A stretch of 64,000 nt of DNA from Balaenoptera acutorostrata (taxonomy: Eukaryota > Chordata > Mammalia > Artiodactyla > Balaenopteridae), in assembly GCF_949987535.1 (NCBI RefSeq), contig NC_080066.1, forward strand, positions 91,283,600-91,347,599. Direction: 5' to 3'. Shown piece after piece: positions 24,150 through 32,200 of this stretch (positions are counted from its first letter, which is position 1; the number at the start of each line of letters is the position of its first letter). Both the position numbers and the translations under genes were made by a program. The notes beneath the pieces were generated by a model. It was not told the origin of the DNA. It made no database searches and worked only from the letters and a program-made list of their open reading frames with translations.

Positions 24150-26045
24150 TACAAAATGTGTTAGTTTACTAACTCTACTTTTGTCATACATTGGCAACCT
24201 CTTTAATATCTAGAGACTAGATATTATAAAATTGGGGCCCACTGGTCCAGTATATACAAAATATATACAGTAAAGTTAAACAAAATGCATGTAACATATA
24301 AAGCAATGGATAAGTTGAAATGTTCTAGTACCTGCTAGCAAAACATCTTTTGCCATCTTCCCTCCCACCTCCCTAAACCCAATGAACAAGCACAGAGTAT
24401 ACTGTTCAGAGAAGGGGTTTAACAATTGCATTTCCAAAGACAGTATTTCCCATCAGTTTTTAAAAGCTATTTACAGGAAGCATTATTCTACTAAAACTAC
24501 TTTTAAATACATCAAGCACTTCTAAACATCTAGAAAGAGTAGATATTTTATATAAGAACTTACTTGTCCACTATGTACACAGTACTGTTAAATAAAATTT
24601 CACACATGTAACAATGGTTATAATCTGAGGTATCTTCTAAATATGACCATTTTGGCCTGAACCATTTCCTCCCTCACTTCCTTCTCTCCACCACCAATCC
24701 AGTGGACAAGTACATGCATGTGTAATGCTTAGAGGTGGTTGAACAAATTCATATCTAAAAGTCATTTACAGAAGACAAGCTTTCCTATGAATTTCAATAA
24801 AGTGTACAAAATGTGCTAATTTTACTACTTTGTCATACACTGGCAACCCCTTTAACATCTAGAGACTAGATGTTGCAAAACTAGGACTCAATTTGTCCAT
24901 TATATACACTATATACACAGCAAAACAAAATGAACATACAAAAAATGGTTTTGTCCGAAAATGTCCAGATATGAACACACTAGCATATTACCTTTTGCAA
25001 TTCTTTCCCTCCCTCCTCCAAACCACTGAACAAGTATAGACAATAGTATACTGCTCAGAGAGGTGTTTTAACATTTAACATTCCCAAAGACAGTACTTCC
25101 TATGAATTTTAGCAAAAAAATATTTACAAAGTGATATTTTACTACCTCTACATTTAACATACGTTGGGCACTTCTAAACATCTAGATGGACTAGATGTTT
25201 CAAATAAAGACTTAATTTGTCCACTATATACAGAGCAGTACTGAATGAACTGCACACATGTAACAGTTATAATCTGAAAGTGTCTTCAAAATACCAGCAT
25301 TCTAGCCATTCTAAGATCAACCCCCTGCTCTCTCTCCCCCCTCCACCAACCCAGAGGGCTAAAATGCTCAAATTTTCAGAAGACAATCTTTCCTAGAAAT
25401 TTTAACACAAAATGTACAAAATCTATTATTTACTAACCCTATTTTTGTCATACACTGGCAACCTCTTTAACATCTAGAAAGACTAGGTGTTGTAAATTAG
25501 GACTCATTTGTCCATTATATACACTATAAACACAGCAAAGTGAAACAAAATGCGGGAACATAAAAAAGACAATGGTTAATCTTGCCTCACTATAAACACA
25601 CTGGCACAGAGCTCTTTGCACTTCCTTCTCCTCCCCCCGACCTTGAACTAGTGCACAAACAAACACAGTGCATACTGCGTACTGTTCAAAAAGGTGGTTT
25701 GACCACCCCTCCCCCCCAAAACAACATTTCATACGAATTTTAACAAAAAGATATTTACAAAATGTCTTTTTACTACCTCTACTTTGAACATATATCAGGC
25801 ACTTCAGAACATCTGGAAAGACTAGATATTATTCTTTCTAATAATATATCTAAGACTAGATATATCTTCTAACTGTGACCAGTCTGGCATAGAACCTTCT
25901 TTTCTTCCTCCTCAACGTCTGCCATTCCATGTCCTCTAACCCACTGAACAAACGTGGACCTCTTTGGCTCCTGATGTCGCCTCTAGAGGTGGTCAAACAG
26001 CTCCATTTCACAGTCATTTCCAGAAGACATTTCTTTTCTTCCGGG
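24150..26045 (-). repeat. Six tandem ~320-bp monomers (3'-UTR-like array)
   Basis: Anchor text such as ggcaacctctttaacatcta or gcacttctaaacatctaga recurs at about 24190, 24511, 24841, 25161, 25451 and 25791, giving spacings of 321, 330, 320, 290 and 340 bases. Alternate monomers are more alike, suggesting a ~640-bp dimer that expanded. Each monomer also carries a purine-rich block, a ttgttcagtgggtt-like phrase and a tatatagtgtatataatgg-like phrase on the minus strand. It is not L1 or SINE and I do not recognise the source gene. Its position before the A tail makes a repetitive 3' UTR the simplest reading. Confidence 0.8.
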
Positions 26046-26286
26046 CCCGTTAAGGCCTTTGTCTGGCGTCTCGTCCAACTGGGACAGAGAGGTCACCTCA
26101 GGTCCCGGATCTGCGCGGGTTCCAAAGCCTAAGGGTGGCTGAGCTGGCGTCCACGTAGACCCCCCTTCCTGGGCCCTCGAGGCTCTAACGGCCTTCCGCG
26201 GCGTTCCAGTGGCCGCCATTCTTCTCTCCCTGCCACGCCCGATGCCCAAAAGCACCACGTCCTTGGTGTCCTGCCGGAGGCTTCGC
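26046..26286 (-). other. CpG-rich module downstream of the LRRC37 exon
   Basis: About 240 bases with roughly twenty CpGs, in an otherwise CpG-poor AT-rich region. On the minus strand it contains agaatggcggcc, a start-codon/YY1-like context of the type found at housekeeping-gene first exons. It joins LRRC37 directly after the residues AEKL, where the next LRR exon would be expected. One frame runs 117 codons from 26336 to 25983 through it, but that frame is out of phase with LRRC37. I cannot identify it; it may be an exon of a third gene. Confidence 0.5.
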
Positions 26287-29200
26287 CTAACCCAGCTTCT
26301 CAGCCCAGCGGTATGCCTGCCATATACTTTCATCAATGTAAGAAATAGAGTTTCCTTGGAAATTTATGATGGTGAAGGTGCCGCTGTAGTCGTTAGGCTC
26401 TGGCTCAGGCACTCTGTGGAGCTTCTGCTTTGGGCTGAGACCAGCACACGACAGTGTCTCATTTTTGCAGGTACAGAGCTCACATATGCTGATGTTTGTG
26501 GTGGCATTCTGTTCTGGCTGCTTCTTTTCTGGGGTATATTTTACACCAGGAAGACCTGTGGGTACTGAATACTGAGTCGAAGGAAAAAGAACTGTCTCAG
26601 ATGGCCTTGGTTGATGAAATATGTTAACTCCCAGATCCACAGGTGGAACTGTGACTTGAGTCAGGTTTCGTTGTGCAAGTGTCACCTCAGGGTGTTTTGG
26701 AGGGGGAGCTGTAGTCTGCTGCAGGGCTTTACAATGTCCAGCTTCCATAGTGGGTTCTGCAGTTGTGGTTTGCTCTAAGTCCACATGATGAACTGTGACG
26801 CTGGATGATGTTGAATACTGAACATAATCCTGACATGGAGTTGGAACTGTCACCTCCTGCTGGAATGGAGATTGAACTGCAACCTCCTGAGGTGCCTCTG
26901 AAGGCTGAGTTGGGGTCTCCTGCATGATTGGAGAAGGTACAGTCTCCATATTGGATTCTCCAGTAACGGTAAGTTCCACATCCATAGGTTGAATTGTGAC
27001 TTGAGTCAGGTTTGGCTGTGCAAGTGTCACCTCAGGGTGTTTTGGAGGGGGAGCTGTAGTCTGCTGCAGGGCTGTAGAATGTTCAGACTCTGTAGTAGGT
27101 TCTGGAGTTGTGGTAAGCTCCAGGTCGAAAGGTTTAACTGTGATACTGGGTGATGTTGGATGCTCAGCATGATCCTGATCTGGTGCTGGAACTGTCACCT
27201 CAGGATACAATGGAGACTGAGCTACAACTTCCTTAATGAGCTCTGGAGGCTGAGCTTGGGTCTGCTGCATGGTTGGAGAAGGTTCAACCTCCATACTGGA
27301 TTCCAGAGTTAATGTAAGTTCCAGGTCCAAAGGTTGAACTGTGACCTCAGTCAAGGTTGGATGCTGAGCCTGAACTTGCTCTGGATTTGGAAATGTCACA
27401 TCGGGGTATGTTGGAGGAACTGCAGTCTGCTGCAGGGCTGCAGAATGTTCAGCCTCCGTTGTAGGTTCTGGAGCTGTGGGAAGCCCCTGGTCCAAAGGTT
27501 TAACTGTGACACTGGGCACGTTTGAATGCTGAGCTTGATCCTGTCCTAGTGTTGGAACTGTCATCTCATAGTGCACTGGAGTTTGTGCTACAACCTCCTT
27601 AGGTGGTGCTGGAGGCTGAGATGGGTCCTCCTGCTGGGCTGGAGAAGGTTCTGTCTCTTTAAGGGGTTCCAGAGGTAGGTCTGGGAACTCCTGTTGGACT
27701 GGAGAAGATTCCATATTCTCAGGGGGCTGTAGAAGCTGAGGAAGGGTCCCTGAGGAAGGGACTGGAAATGGTTCCACCTTTGCAGGGAGCTCTGATGACT
27801 GAGCCTGAAGCTCCTGCTGTGTGGGAGAAGGTACCACCTCCTTAGGGGGCTCAGGAGATATAGCTGAGCCCCCCTGGGGAACTGGAGACTGAGCTGGGGC
27901 CTCCTCCTGGACTAAAGAAAGCTCTATCCCTCCAGGGGGATCTGGAGTCTGAGTAGGGTCCTCCTGCTGCACTGGAGGATGTTCAACTGCTTTAGTGGGC
28001 TCTAGAGTTAAGACAACCGCCAGATCCACAGGTTTAACTGTGATATTAGGCAACACTGGATGTTCAACTTCACCTGGACCTAGAGGTGAGAATGTCACTT
28101 CATTATGTACTGAAGGTTGAGCTGCACCATCTGTAGAGGCCCCTGGAGGCTGAGTTGGGTGCTGATGCTGGACTGGAGTAGGTCCAACCCACTCAGTGGG
28201 CTTTGCATGCTGAGCTGAGCTCTCCTGCTGGCTTGGAGAAGGTTCAGTTTCCTCAGGAAGCTCTTCAGATTGAGTTGGGGCTCCCTGCTGAACTGGGGAA
28301 GGTTCAACATTTTCAGAGGGGGTTGGATGCTGATCCGAAACCTCTTGCTGGACTGACAAAGGTTCCATCTGCTCAGAGGACACTGTAGACTGAGCCAAGG
28401 TTTCTTGTTGGGGTGGAGAAGTTTCAACCTCATTAGTGAACGCTGGAGTTACGATAAGTGCAAGATCCACAGGTTTAACAGTGACATCGGGCCGCTGCAG
28501 AAGCTGAGCTTGATCCTGACCTAGATGAGAAACTGTTGTCACATGATGCTCTGGAGAGAAAACTACAGTCACATTAGAGAGCTCTGGAGACTGAGTTGGA
28601 GAGGATTCAACCTCACCAGGAGACTCTGGATGCTGAGCTGTGGCGTCCTGCTGAGGTGGAGAAGGTACAACCTCAGGAGCCTGTGGATGCTGATCTGGAG
28701 TCTCCTGCTGGGTTGTGGCAGGTATAACTTCTTCTCCAGGATGCTCTAGATACTGAGCTGGGGTCTCCTCTTGTACTGAAGGTTTATTATGTGTACCGGC
28801 TTCTGGAGATTGGGCTGGAGCCTCCTGTTGAACTGGCAAAGGTTCAACCTCCTCAGCTGGCTGTGAAGGCAGTGTGGGGGCCTCATGCTGGGTTGTAGAA
28901 AATTCTGCATTAGTAAGGGGCACTGAGGGCTGATCTGAAGGCTTGTGCTGAGTTGGAGAAGGTCCCACCTCTGGAGTGGGTTCTTTTGTTATGGTAAGCT
29001 CCACATCTGCAGGTTTGACAGCAACACTGGATAAGTTTGAATGCTGAGCATGATGGTGACTTGGAGGTGAAACTGTCATTTCATGATGCTCTGGAAGTTG
29101 AGCTGGCTGTTCCTGTTGAGTTGGAGAAGGTTCCACCTCCCCTGAAGAAGGCTCTGGAGGCTGAGCTTGTTGCTCCTGCAGGGTTGCAGAAGGTTCTGTC

Positions 29201-29322
29201 GATCTCCGCTGGAGACAGAGCTGGGATCTCCTGCTGGGTTGGAGAAGATTCTGCCTCATTAGGGGGCTCTGGAGACTGAGCTGAGGCTTCCTCCTGGGTT
29301 GCAGAAGTTTCAGATTCTCCAA
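26287..29322 (-). CDS. Open segment of the LRRC37 retrocopy, repeats plus LRR cap (1011 codons)
   Basis: A 3-kb uninterrupted frame, the longest non-LINE frame in the window. The first ~40 codons are out of family phase. After about 29200 it carries the LRRC37 text: PEVTVPTP-like blocks, nine VTVKP-DLxLT modules, many TQQE repeats, then the cysteine-rich cap ICELCTCKNETLSC, FTIINFQGNSISYID and WAEKL, followed by G and a stop supplied by the next module. In a normal gene the next exons would supply the leucine-rich repeats. The lack of stops over this length suggests a young insertion or a source recently under constraint. It has no promoter that I can see. Confidence 0.55.
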   Translation of the reverse strand: MENLKLLQPRRKPQLSLQSPLMRQNLLQPSRRSQLCLQRRSTEPSATLQEQQAQPPEPSSGEVEPSPTQQEQPAQLPEHHEMTVSPPSHHHAQHSNLSSVAVKPADVELTITKEPTPEVGPSPTQHKPSDQPSVPLTNAEFSTTQHEAPTLPSQPAEEVEPLPVQQEAPAQSPEAGTHNKPSVQEETPAQYLEHPGEEVIPATTQQETPDQHPQAPEVVPSPPQQDATAQHPESPGEVESSPTQSPELSNVTVVFSPEHHVTTVSHLGQDQAQLLQRPDVTVKPVDLALIVTPAFTNEVETSPPQQETLAQSTVSSEQMEPLSVQQEVSDQHPTPSENVEPSPVQQGAPTQSEELPEETEPSPSQQESSAQHAKPTEWVGPTPVQHQHPTQPPGASTDGAAQPSVHNEVTFSPLGPGEVEHPVLPNITVKPVDLAVVLTLEPTKAVEHPPVQQEDPTQTPDPPGGIELSLVQEEAPAQSPVPQGGSAISPEPPKEVVPSPTQQELQAQSSELPAKVEPFPVPSSGTLPQLLQPPENMESSPVQQEFPDLPLEPLKETEPSPAQQEDPSQPPAPPKEVVAQTPVHYEMTVPTLGQDQAQHSNVPSVTVKPLDQGLPTAPEPTTEAEHSAALQQTAVPPTYPDVTFPNPEQVQAQHPTLTEVTVQPLDLELTLTLESSMEVEPSPTMQQTQAQPPELIKEVVAQSPLYPEVTVPAPDQDHAEHPTSPSITVKPFDLELTTTPEPTTESEHSTALQQTTAPPPKHPEVTLAQPNLTQVTIQPMDVELTVTGESNMETVPSPIMQETPTQPSEAPQEVAVQSPFQQEVTVPTPCQDYVQYSTSSSVTVHHVDLEQTTTAEPTMEAGHCKALQQTTAPPPKHPEVTLAQRNLTQVTVPPVDLGVNIFHQPRPSETVLFPSTQYSVPTGLPGVKYTPEKKQPEQNATTNISICELCTCKNETLSCAGLSPKQKLHRVPEPEPNDYSGTFTIINFQGNSISYIDESIWQAYRWAEKLG

Positions 29323-30490
29323 AAGACTCTGAAAGCTGAGCTGGGGTCTCCTGCTGGGTTGCTGGTTTCACCTCCTCAGGAGGCTCTGTAGGCTCAGAAG
29401 GCTGAGTCAGTTGTTCCTGTTCACTTGGAGAAGGCTCAGCTTCCACAAGAGGTTCTGGAGGCTGAGCTGTGGTCTCCTGCTGGGTTGGAGAAGGTTCAAC
29501 TTCCCCAGGAGGCTCAGAAGGCGGAGCTGGTTGCTCCTGCTCACTTGAAGGCTCAACCTCTCCAGGAGGCTCTGGAGGCTTAGCTGAGGTCTCTTGTTGG
29601 GTTGGAGAAGATTCTATGTCCTCAGGATGCTCAAGAGGTGGAGCCAGGGCCTGCTGCTGAGCTGTAGGAAATTCAGCTTCCGTAGTGGGCTCTGGAGTGA
29701 TGGTAAGATCGAAATCCAGAGGTTGAAGTGTAACACTGGGCAAGTTTGAATGAGCGTGATGCTGAACGCCAGGTAGAGATGCTACCTCATCACTCACTGG
29801 AATTTGAAGTACATACTCAGTAGGGAACCCTGGAGCCTGAGTTGGGGCCTCCTGATGGAGTAGAGAAGGTTCAACCTCCTCAGGGCGCTCTGGAGGCTGA
29901 GATGGGGCTTCCTGATGGAGTAGAGAAGGTTCAACCTCCTCGGGGCTCTCTGGAGGCTGAGATGGGGTCTCCTTCTGGACTGGAGAAGGTCCAACCTCTT
30001 TAGTGACCTGTGGAGTTATGGTAAGTGCCAGATCCAGAGGTTTAACAGTGACATTGTACAAGTTTGACTGCTGTGCTTCATTTGCCCCATGATGTGCTAC
30101 TGGTTGAACTACAACCTCCTTAAGTGTCTCCAAAGGCTGGGCTAGGGCCTCCTGAGGACTTGAAGCTTCTAGTTCCTCAGGGGCCTCTGAAGGCTGAGAT
30201 GGAGCCTCCTGCTGAAGTGGAGGTGGTTCTACCTCTTCAGTGGGCTCTGGATGCTGAGCCTGGGCCTCTGCCTGGGGTGAAAAAGATTCAACCTCCTCAG
30301 GGATTTGTGGATGCTGAGCAGGGGCCTCTTGCCGGGGTAAAGATTCAGCCTCCTCAGTGAGCTCTGGATGATGAGTTTGGGCCTCCTGCTGGGATGGAGA
30401 AATTTCAGCTTCCTCAGGGGGCTCTGGAGGTTCATCTGGGCTCCCCAAAAAATCCCTAAGTAGGCTCTCCTCAGGATAAAAGGCATCCAT
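29081..30490 (-). CDS. Open segment of the LRRC37 retrocopy, N-terminal repeats (469 codons)
   Basis: Open from ATG 30490 to 29081. Its true LRRC37 homology ends near 29200, where a frameshift moves the family text into the next frame. It begins MDAFYPEESLLRDFLGSPDE, which matches a conserved LRRC37 stretch just before the repeats, and contains about fifteen acidic proline/glutamine-rich repeats and two modules of the VTVKPLDLALTIT type (about 29710 and 30030). There is no signal peptide and no LRR. The initiating ATG is internal to the family protein, so translation from it is speculative. The frame may be only an undecayed remnant. Confidence 0.5.
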   Translation of the reverse strand: MDAFYPEESLLRDFLGSPDEPPEPPEEAEISPSQQEAQTHHPELTEEAESLPRQEAPAQHPQIPEEVESFSPQAEAQAQHPEPTEEVEPPPLQQEAPSQPSEAPEELEASSPQEALAQPLETLKEVVVQPVAHHGANEAQQSNLYNVTVKPLDLALTITPQVTKEVGPSPVQKETPSQPPESPEEVEPSLLHQEAPSQPPERPEEVEPSLLHQEAPTQAPGFPTEYVLQIPVSDEVASLPGVQHHAHSNLPSVTLQPLDFDLTITPEPTTEAEFPTAQQQALAPPLEHPEDIESSPTQQETSAKPPEPPGEVEPSSEQEQPAPPSEPPGEVEPSPTQQETTAQPPEPLVEAEPSPSEQEQLTQPSEPTEPPEEVKPATQQETPAQLSESFGESETSATQEEASAQSPEPPNEAESSPTQQEIPALSPAEIDRTFCNPAGATSSASRAFFRGGGTFSNSTGTASSTSRAS

Positions 30491-31495
30491 CCATACTGGG
30501 ATCTAAATAATCACCCTGCAACTGTTGTTCTAGACCCTGAGTGTTTTTTTCAAATTGGCCTATAGTTCTAACAACAACTTTGGCAAGCCATCGATGCTGA
30601 ACTAGATCTTTCTTCAGGTTTGGGGGGTGAAACAATAAACTTCATTGGTTTTGAACTCTTACTACCTAGAGGCGGAACAAGTATTTCAAATGATGAGTGA
30701 CCTTCAGCCTGATCTAGACCTATGATTTTAGTCTTACTTTGGTGTCGAGAAGGCAGAACCAAGGCCTGATTCTGATTCCAGTCTAGCACTGGAACTGCCT
30801 CTGGGAGCTTCTGATGTTGGGTTTGCTTGTTATTTCAGATCCTGATGTGGAACAGCAAACTGATCTGGCCCTGTAGGCAGCTCTCCAACCGAATCCAAAT
30901 CAGTATGGAACCTCAGTCTCAGTCAACTCTTGAATTAAATCCTGTAGTTCCTCTTCGGTTCTAGCATCTGTGACCTCTTCACAGGGTCTATATGCCACAG
31001 CTATTTTACCACTTTCTAAAACCACAATCAGCAGTTACTGGAATGCATCTGTCATAGCCTTCTGAATAACAAGCTTCTGGGTTACCTTCCTTTTCATAAG
31101 GAATGATAATGACCCTTCCTCCAACTTATCCAAAGGTTCCTCAGCCATGCCAACTCCAGGACTCCTGCACTCGTGGGAGGGCAACACCTCTTGATGATCC
31201 TTTTTGACCACCCATTGAAACCAAAGTAGTAATTTGCCAATTCTTGGCATCTGGAGCTGTTTAGGGCAAGCGTATTATGTTGAACCGCCTTATGTCTGGT
31301 GCCGAGACGAACCTTCACTGGAGATGTCTGAAAAAGCTGCTTCTGGTCACATGCCTTTTGGGCTCTGTGGGCATCCCTTGCTGAATAAAACTTGATGATG
31401 GCATAGAACCCAGGACCGGCCACTGCTGCGTTTGGGAAGACTCGGACCGAATACAGAAGGCCAACAAACTGGGAGAAGACTGTGAACAGAGAATG

Positions 31496-31870
31496 CTGTA
31501 GGGTGGTCCCATGCTAAGTAAGTGCAGGAAATTTCATGCCCAGGAAACCAAACCGCCCATTCCCTTATATTCCCCCAGCCGTTTGCCACAGGCAACTGTG
31601 GTGAGCCTGCAACTCCAAACACTTCTCATTTCATGAACAAGTTTCCCTCTGAAATCCTAAACTTCGAGAAGCATTAGGAGGCAATGCCGGCTGTTAGAAA
31701 CGATCTCTCAAAAATCTATGGGGGCGAGCTGACTGCTCAGGTCGGCTCTAGAACTAAGATTCCTCTCAGCGGAGACCACAGGCAGATGAGGTGCTGAAGC
31801 AGTACCCTGGGGCGCCCAGTTACTGGGGCGCAGGGTGGCTTCCTCCACCCCTCCCTCCACCCCAGCTCAC
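31496..31870 (-). other. Retained RDM1 intron (375 bases, GT-AG)
   Basis: On the minus strand it starts gtgagctgggg and ends ccaccctacag. It lies exactly between RDM1 codons TTG CAA and CAT TCT, and carries no RDM1 coding text. It shows that the reverse-transcribed RNA was incompletely spliced. Confidence 0.85.
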
Positions 31871-31966
31871 TTGCAAGGCCTCGGCCGTGCGGCCAGAGCT
31901 CAGCTCCCACACCAGCAAGGTTTTGTCACCCCTAATGGGAACCGCAAAAGGTACCAACTCCACCAT
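31871..31966 (-). pseudogene. RDM1: RDM1 exon 1 within the retrocopy
   Basis: Exactly 32 open codons from ATG to CAA, ending at a retained splice donor, caa followed by gtgagc. The 24 bases upstream of the ATG to the target-site duplication are all that remains of a leader, consistent with an essentially full-length 5' end. Confidence 0.88.
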
Positions 31967-31989
31967 CCTACCATCACCTCGCGTGAGCC

Positions 31990-32002
31990 TCCACCCATTT
32001 TT
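31990..32002. repeat. Target-site duplication of the chimeric retrocopy, right copy
   Basis: tccacccattttt, identical to 24126-24138. The minus-strand L1 resumes at 32003 with no loss. Confidence 0.9.
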
Positions 32003-32200
32003 CGATTGGGTTGTTTGTTTTTTTAATATTGAGCTACATGAGCTGTTTCTATATTTTGGAGATTAATCCTTTGTCAGTTGCTTCATTTGCAAATATTTTC
32101 TCCCATTGTGAGTGTTGTCTTTTCATCTTGTTTATGGTTTCCTTTTCTGTGCAAAACTTTTAAGTTTAATTAGATCCCATTTGTTAATTTTTGTTTTCAT
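32003..32200 (-). mobile_element. Minus-strand L1, 5'-truncated portion, right of the retrocopy
   Basis: Continues the ORF2 C-terminal text of 23171-24138 (gattgggttgtttgttttt, then ttcatttgcaaatattttct, with ATTAGATCCCATTTG-type text near 32172). It ends near 32200, where plus-strand host-L1 sequence takes over. Confidence 0.88.

Larger units (their letters stand above)
26287..30931 (-). pseudogene. LRRC37: LRRC37-family first exon (retrocopied, N-terminus missing)
   Basis: The minus strand translates, with a few frame breaks, to most of the very large first exon of LRRC37A/B-type proteins. It starts inside the exon (QELTETEVPY, then LDSVGELPTGPDQF), so the signal peptide and first ~100 residues are absent. 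It then has NQNQALV and MKFIVSPP text, about 50 proline/glutamate-rich repeats of the type SPTQQETPAQPPE, eleven modules like VTVKPLDLALTITPEP, and a cysteine cap of the LRR region (ELCTCKNETLSC). It ends at WAEKL, the exon edge. Frame breaks lie near 30905, 30855, 30600 and 29200. LRRC37 proteins are single-pass membrane proteins of unclear role, expressed mainly in testis. The LRRs and membrane segment are not present. Confidence 0.88.
30930..31966 (-). pseudogene. RDM1: RDM1 (RAD52 motif-containing 1) exons, retrocopied with one intron
   Basis: The minus strand gives RDM1 text from its start codon: MVELVPFAVP through TAEALQ (31966-31871), then after a 375-base intron HSLFTVFSQF, AGPGFYAIIKFYSARDAHRA, the RRM/RD-motif region and YYFGFNGWSKRIIK (31495-31190). 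It continues in a new frame with EVLPSHECRSPG, LSFLMKRK, LLIVVLESGKIAVAYRP and EEELQDLIQ to 30930. RDM1 binds single-stranded DNA and is linked to the response to cisplatin. Damage: the exon-skip frameshift at 31190/31189, a TAA at 31035-31037 replacing a lysine codon, and an extra codon (FVG). The natural RDM1 C-terminus after LIQ is replaced by LRRC37. Confidence 0.9.
24139..31990 (-). pseudogene. Retrocopy of a chimeric RDM1-LRRC37 transcript with an unidentified 3' module
   Basis: A 7.85-kb insertion in one L1, read on the minus strand. It is bounded by a perfect 13-bp direct repeat and ends in an A-rich tail (T-rich at 24139-24150 on the plus strand), the signs of L1-mediated retrotransposition. 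In order: 24 bases of leader; RDM1 exon 1; a retained intron; more RDM1 exons with one skipped; LRRC37 exon 1 entered in its interior; a CpG-rich module; six ~320-bp monomers; the tail. I saw no AATAAA in the last ~60 bases. The sum of parts can only come from a spliced fusion RNA, not from either normal gene. Whether the source locus exists elsewhere in the genome cannot be seen from here. Confidence 0.85.

Noticed and set aside
24150..26045. Tandem array considered as a CRISPR-like or satellite array
   Set aside because: Monomers are ~320 bases with no short repeat/spacer pattern, and the array lies inside a eukaryotic retrocopy bounded by target-site duplications.
25983..26336. 117-codon frame with an upstream ATG through the CpG-rich module, considered as a gene
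   Set aside because: Out of phase with LRRC37, its second half lies in the tandem monomer, and no family is recognised.
23171..32200. Minus-strand L1 flanks considered as two independent insertions
   Set aside because: The two pieces are consecutive in L1 ORF2 and share the exact 13-bp duplication at the retrocopy borders, so one split element is simpler.
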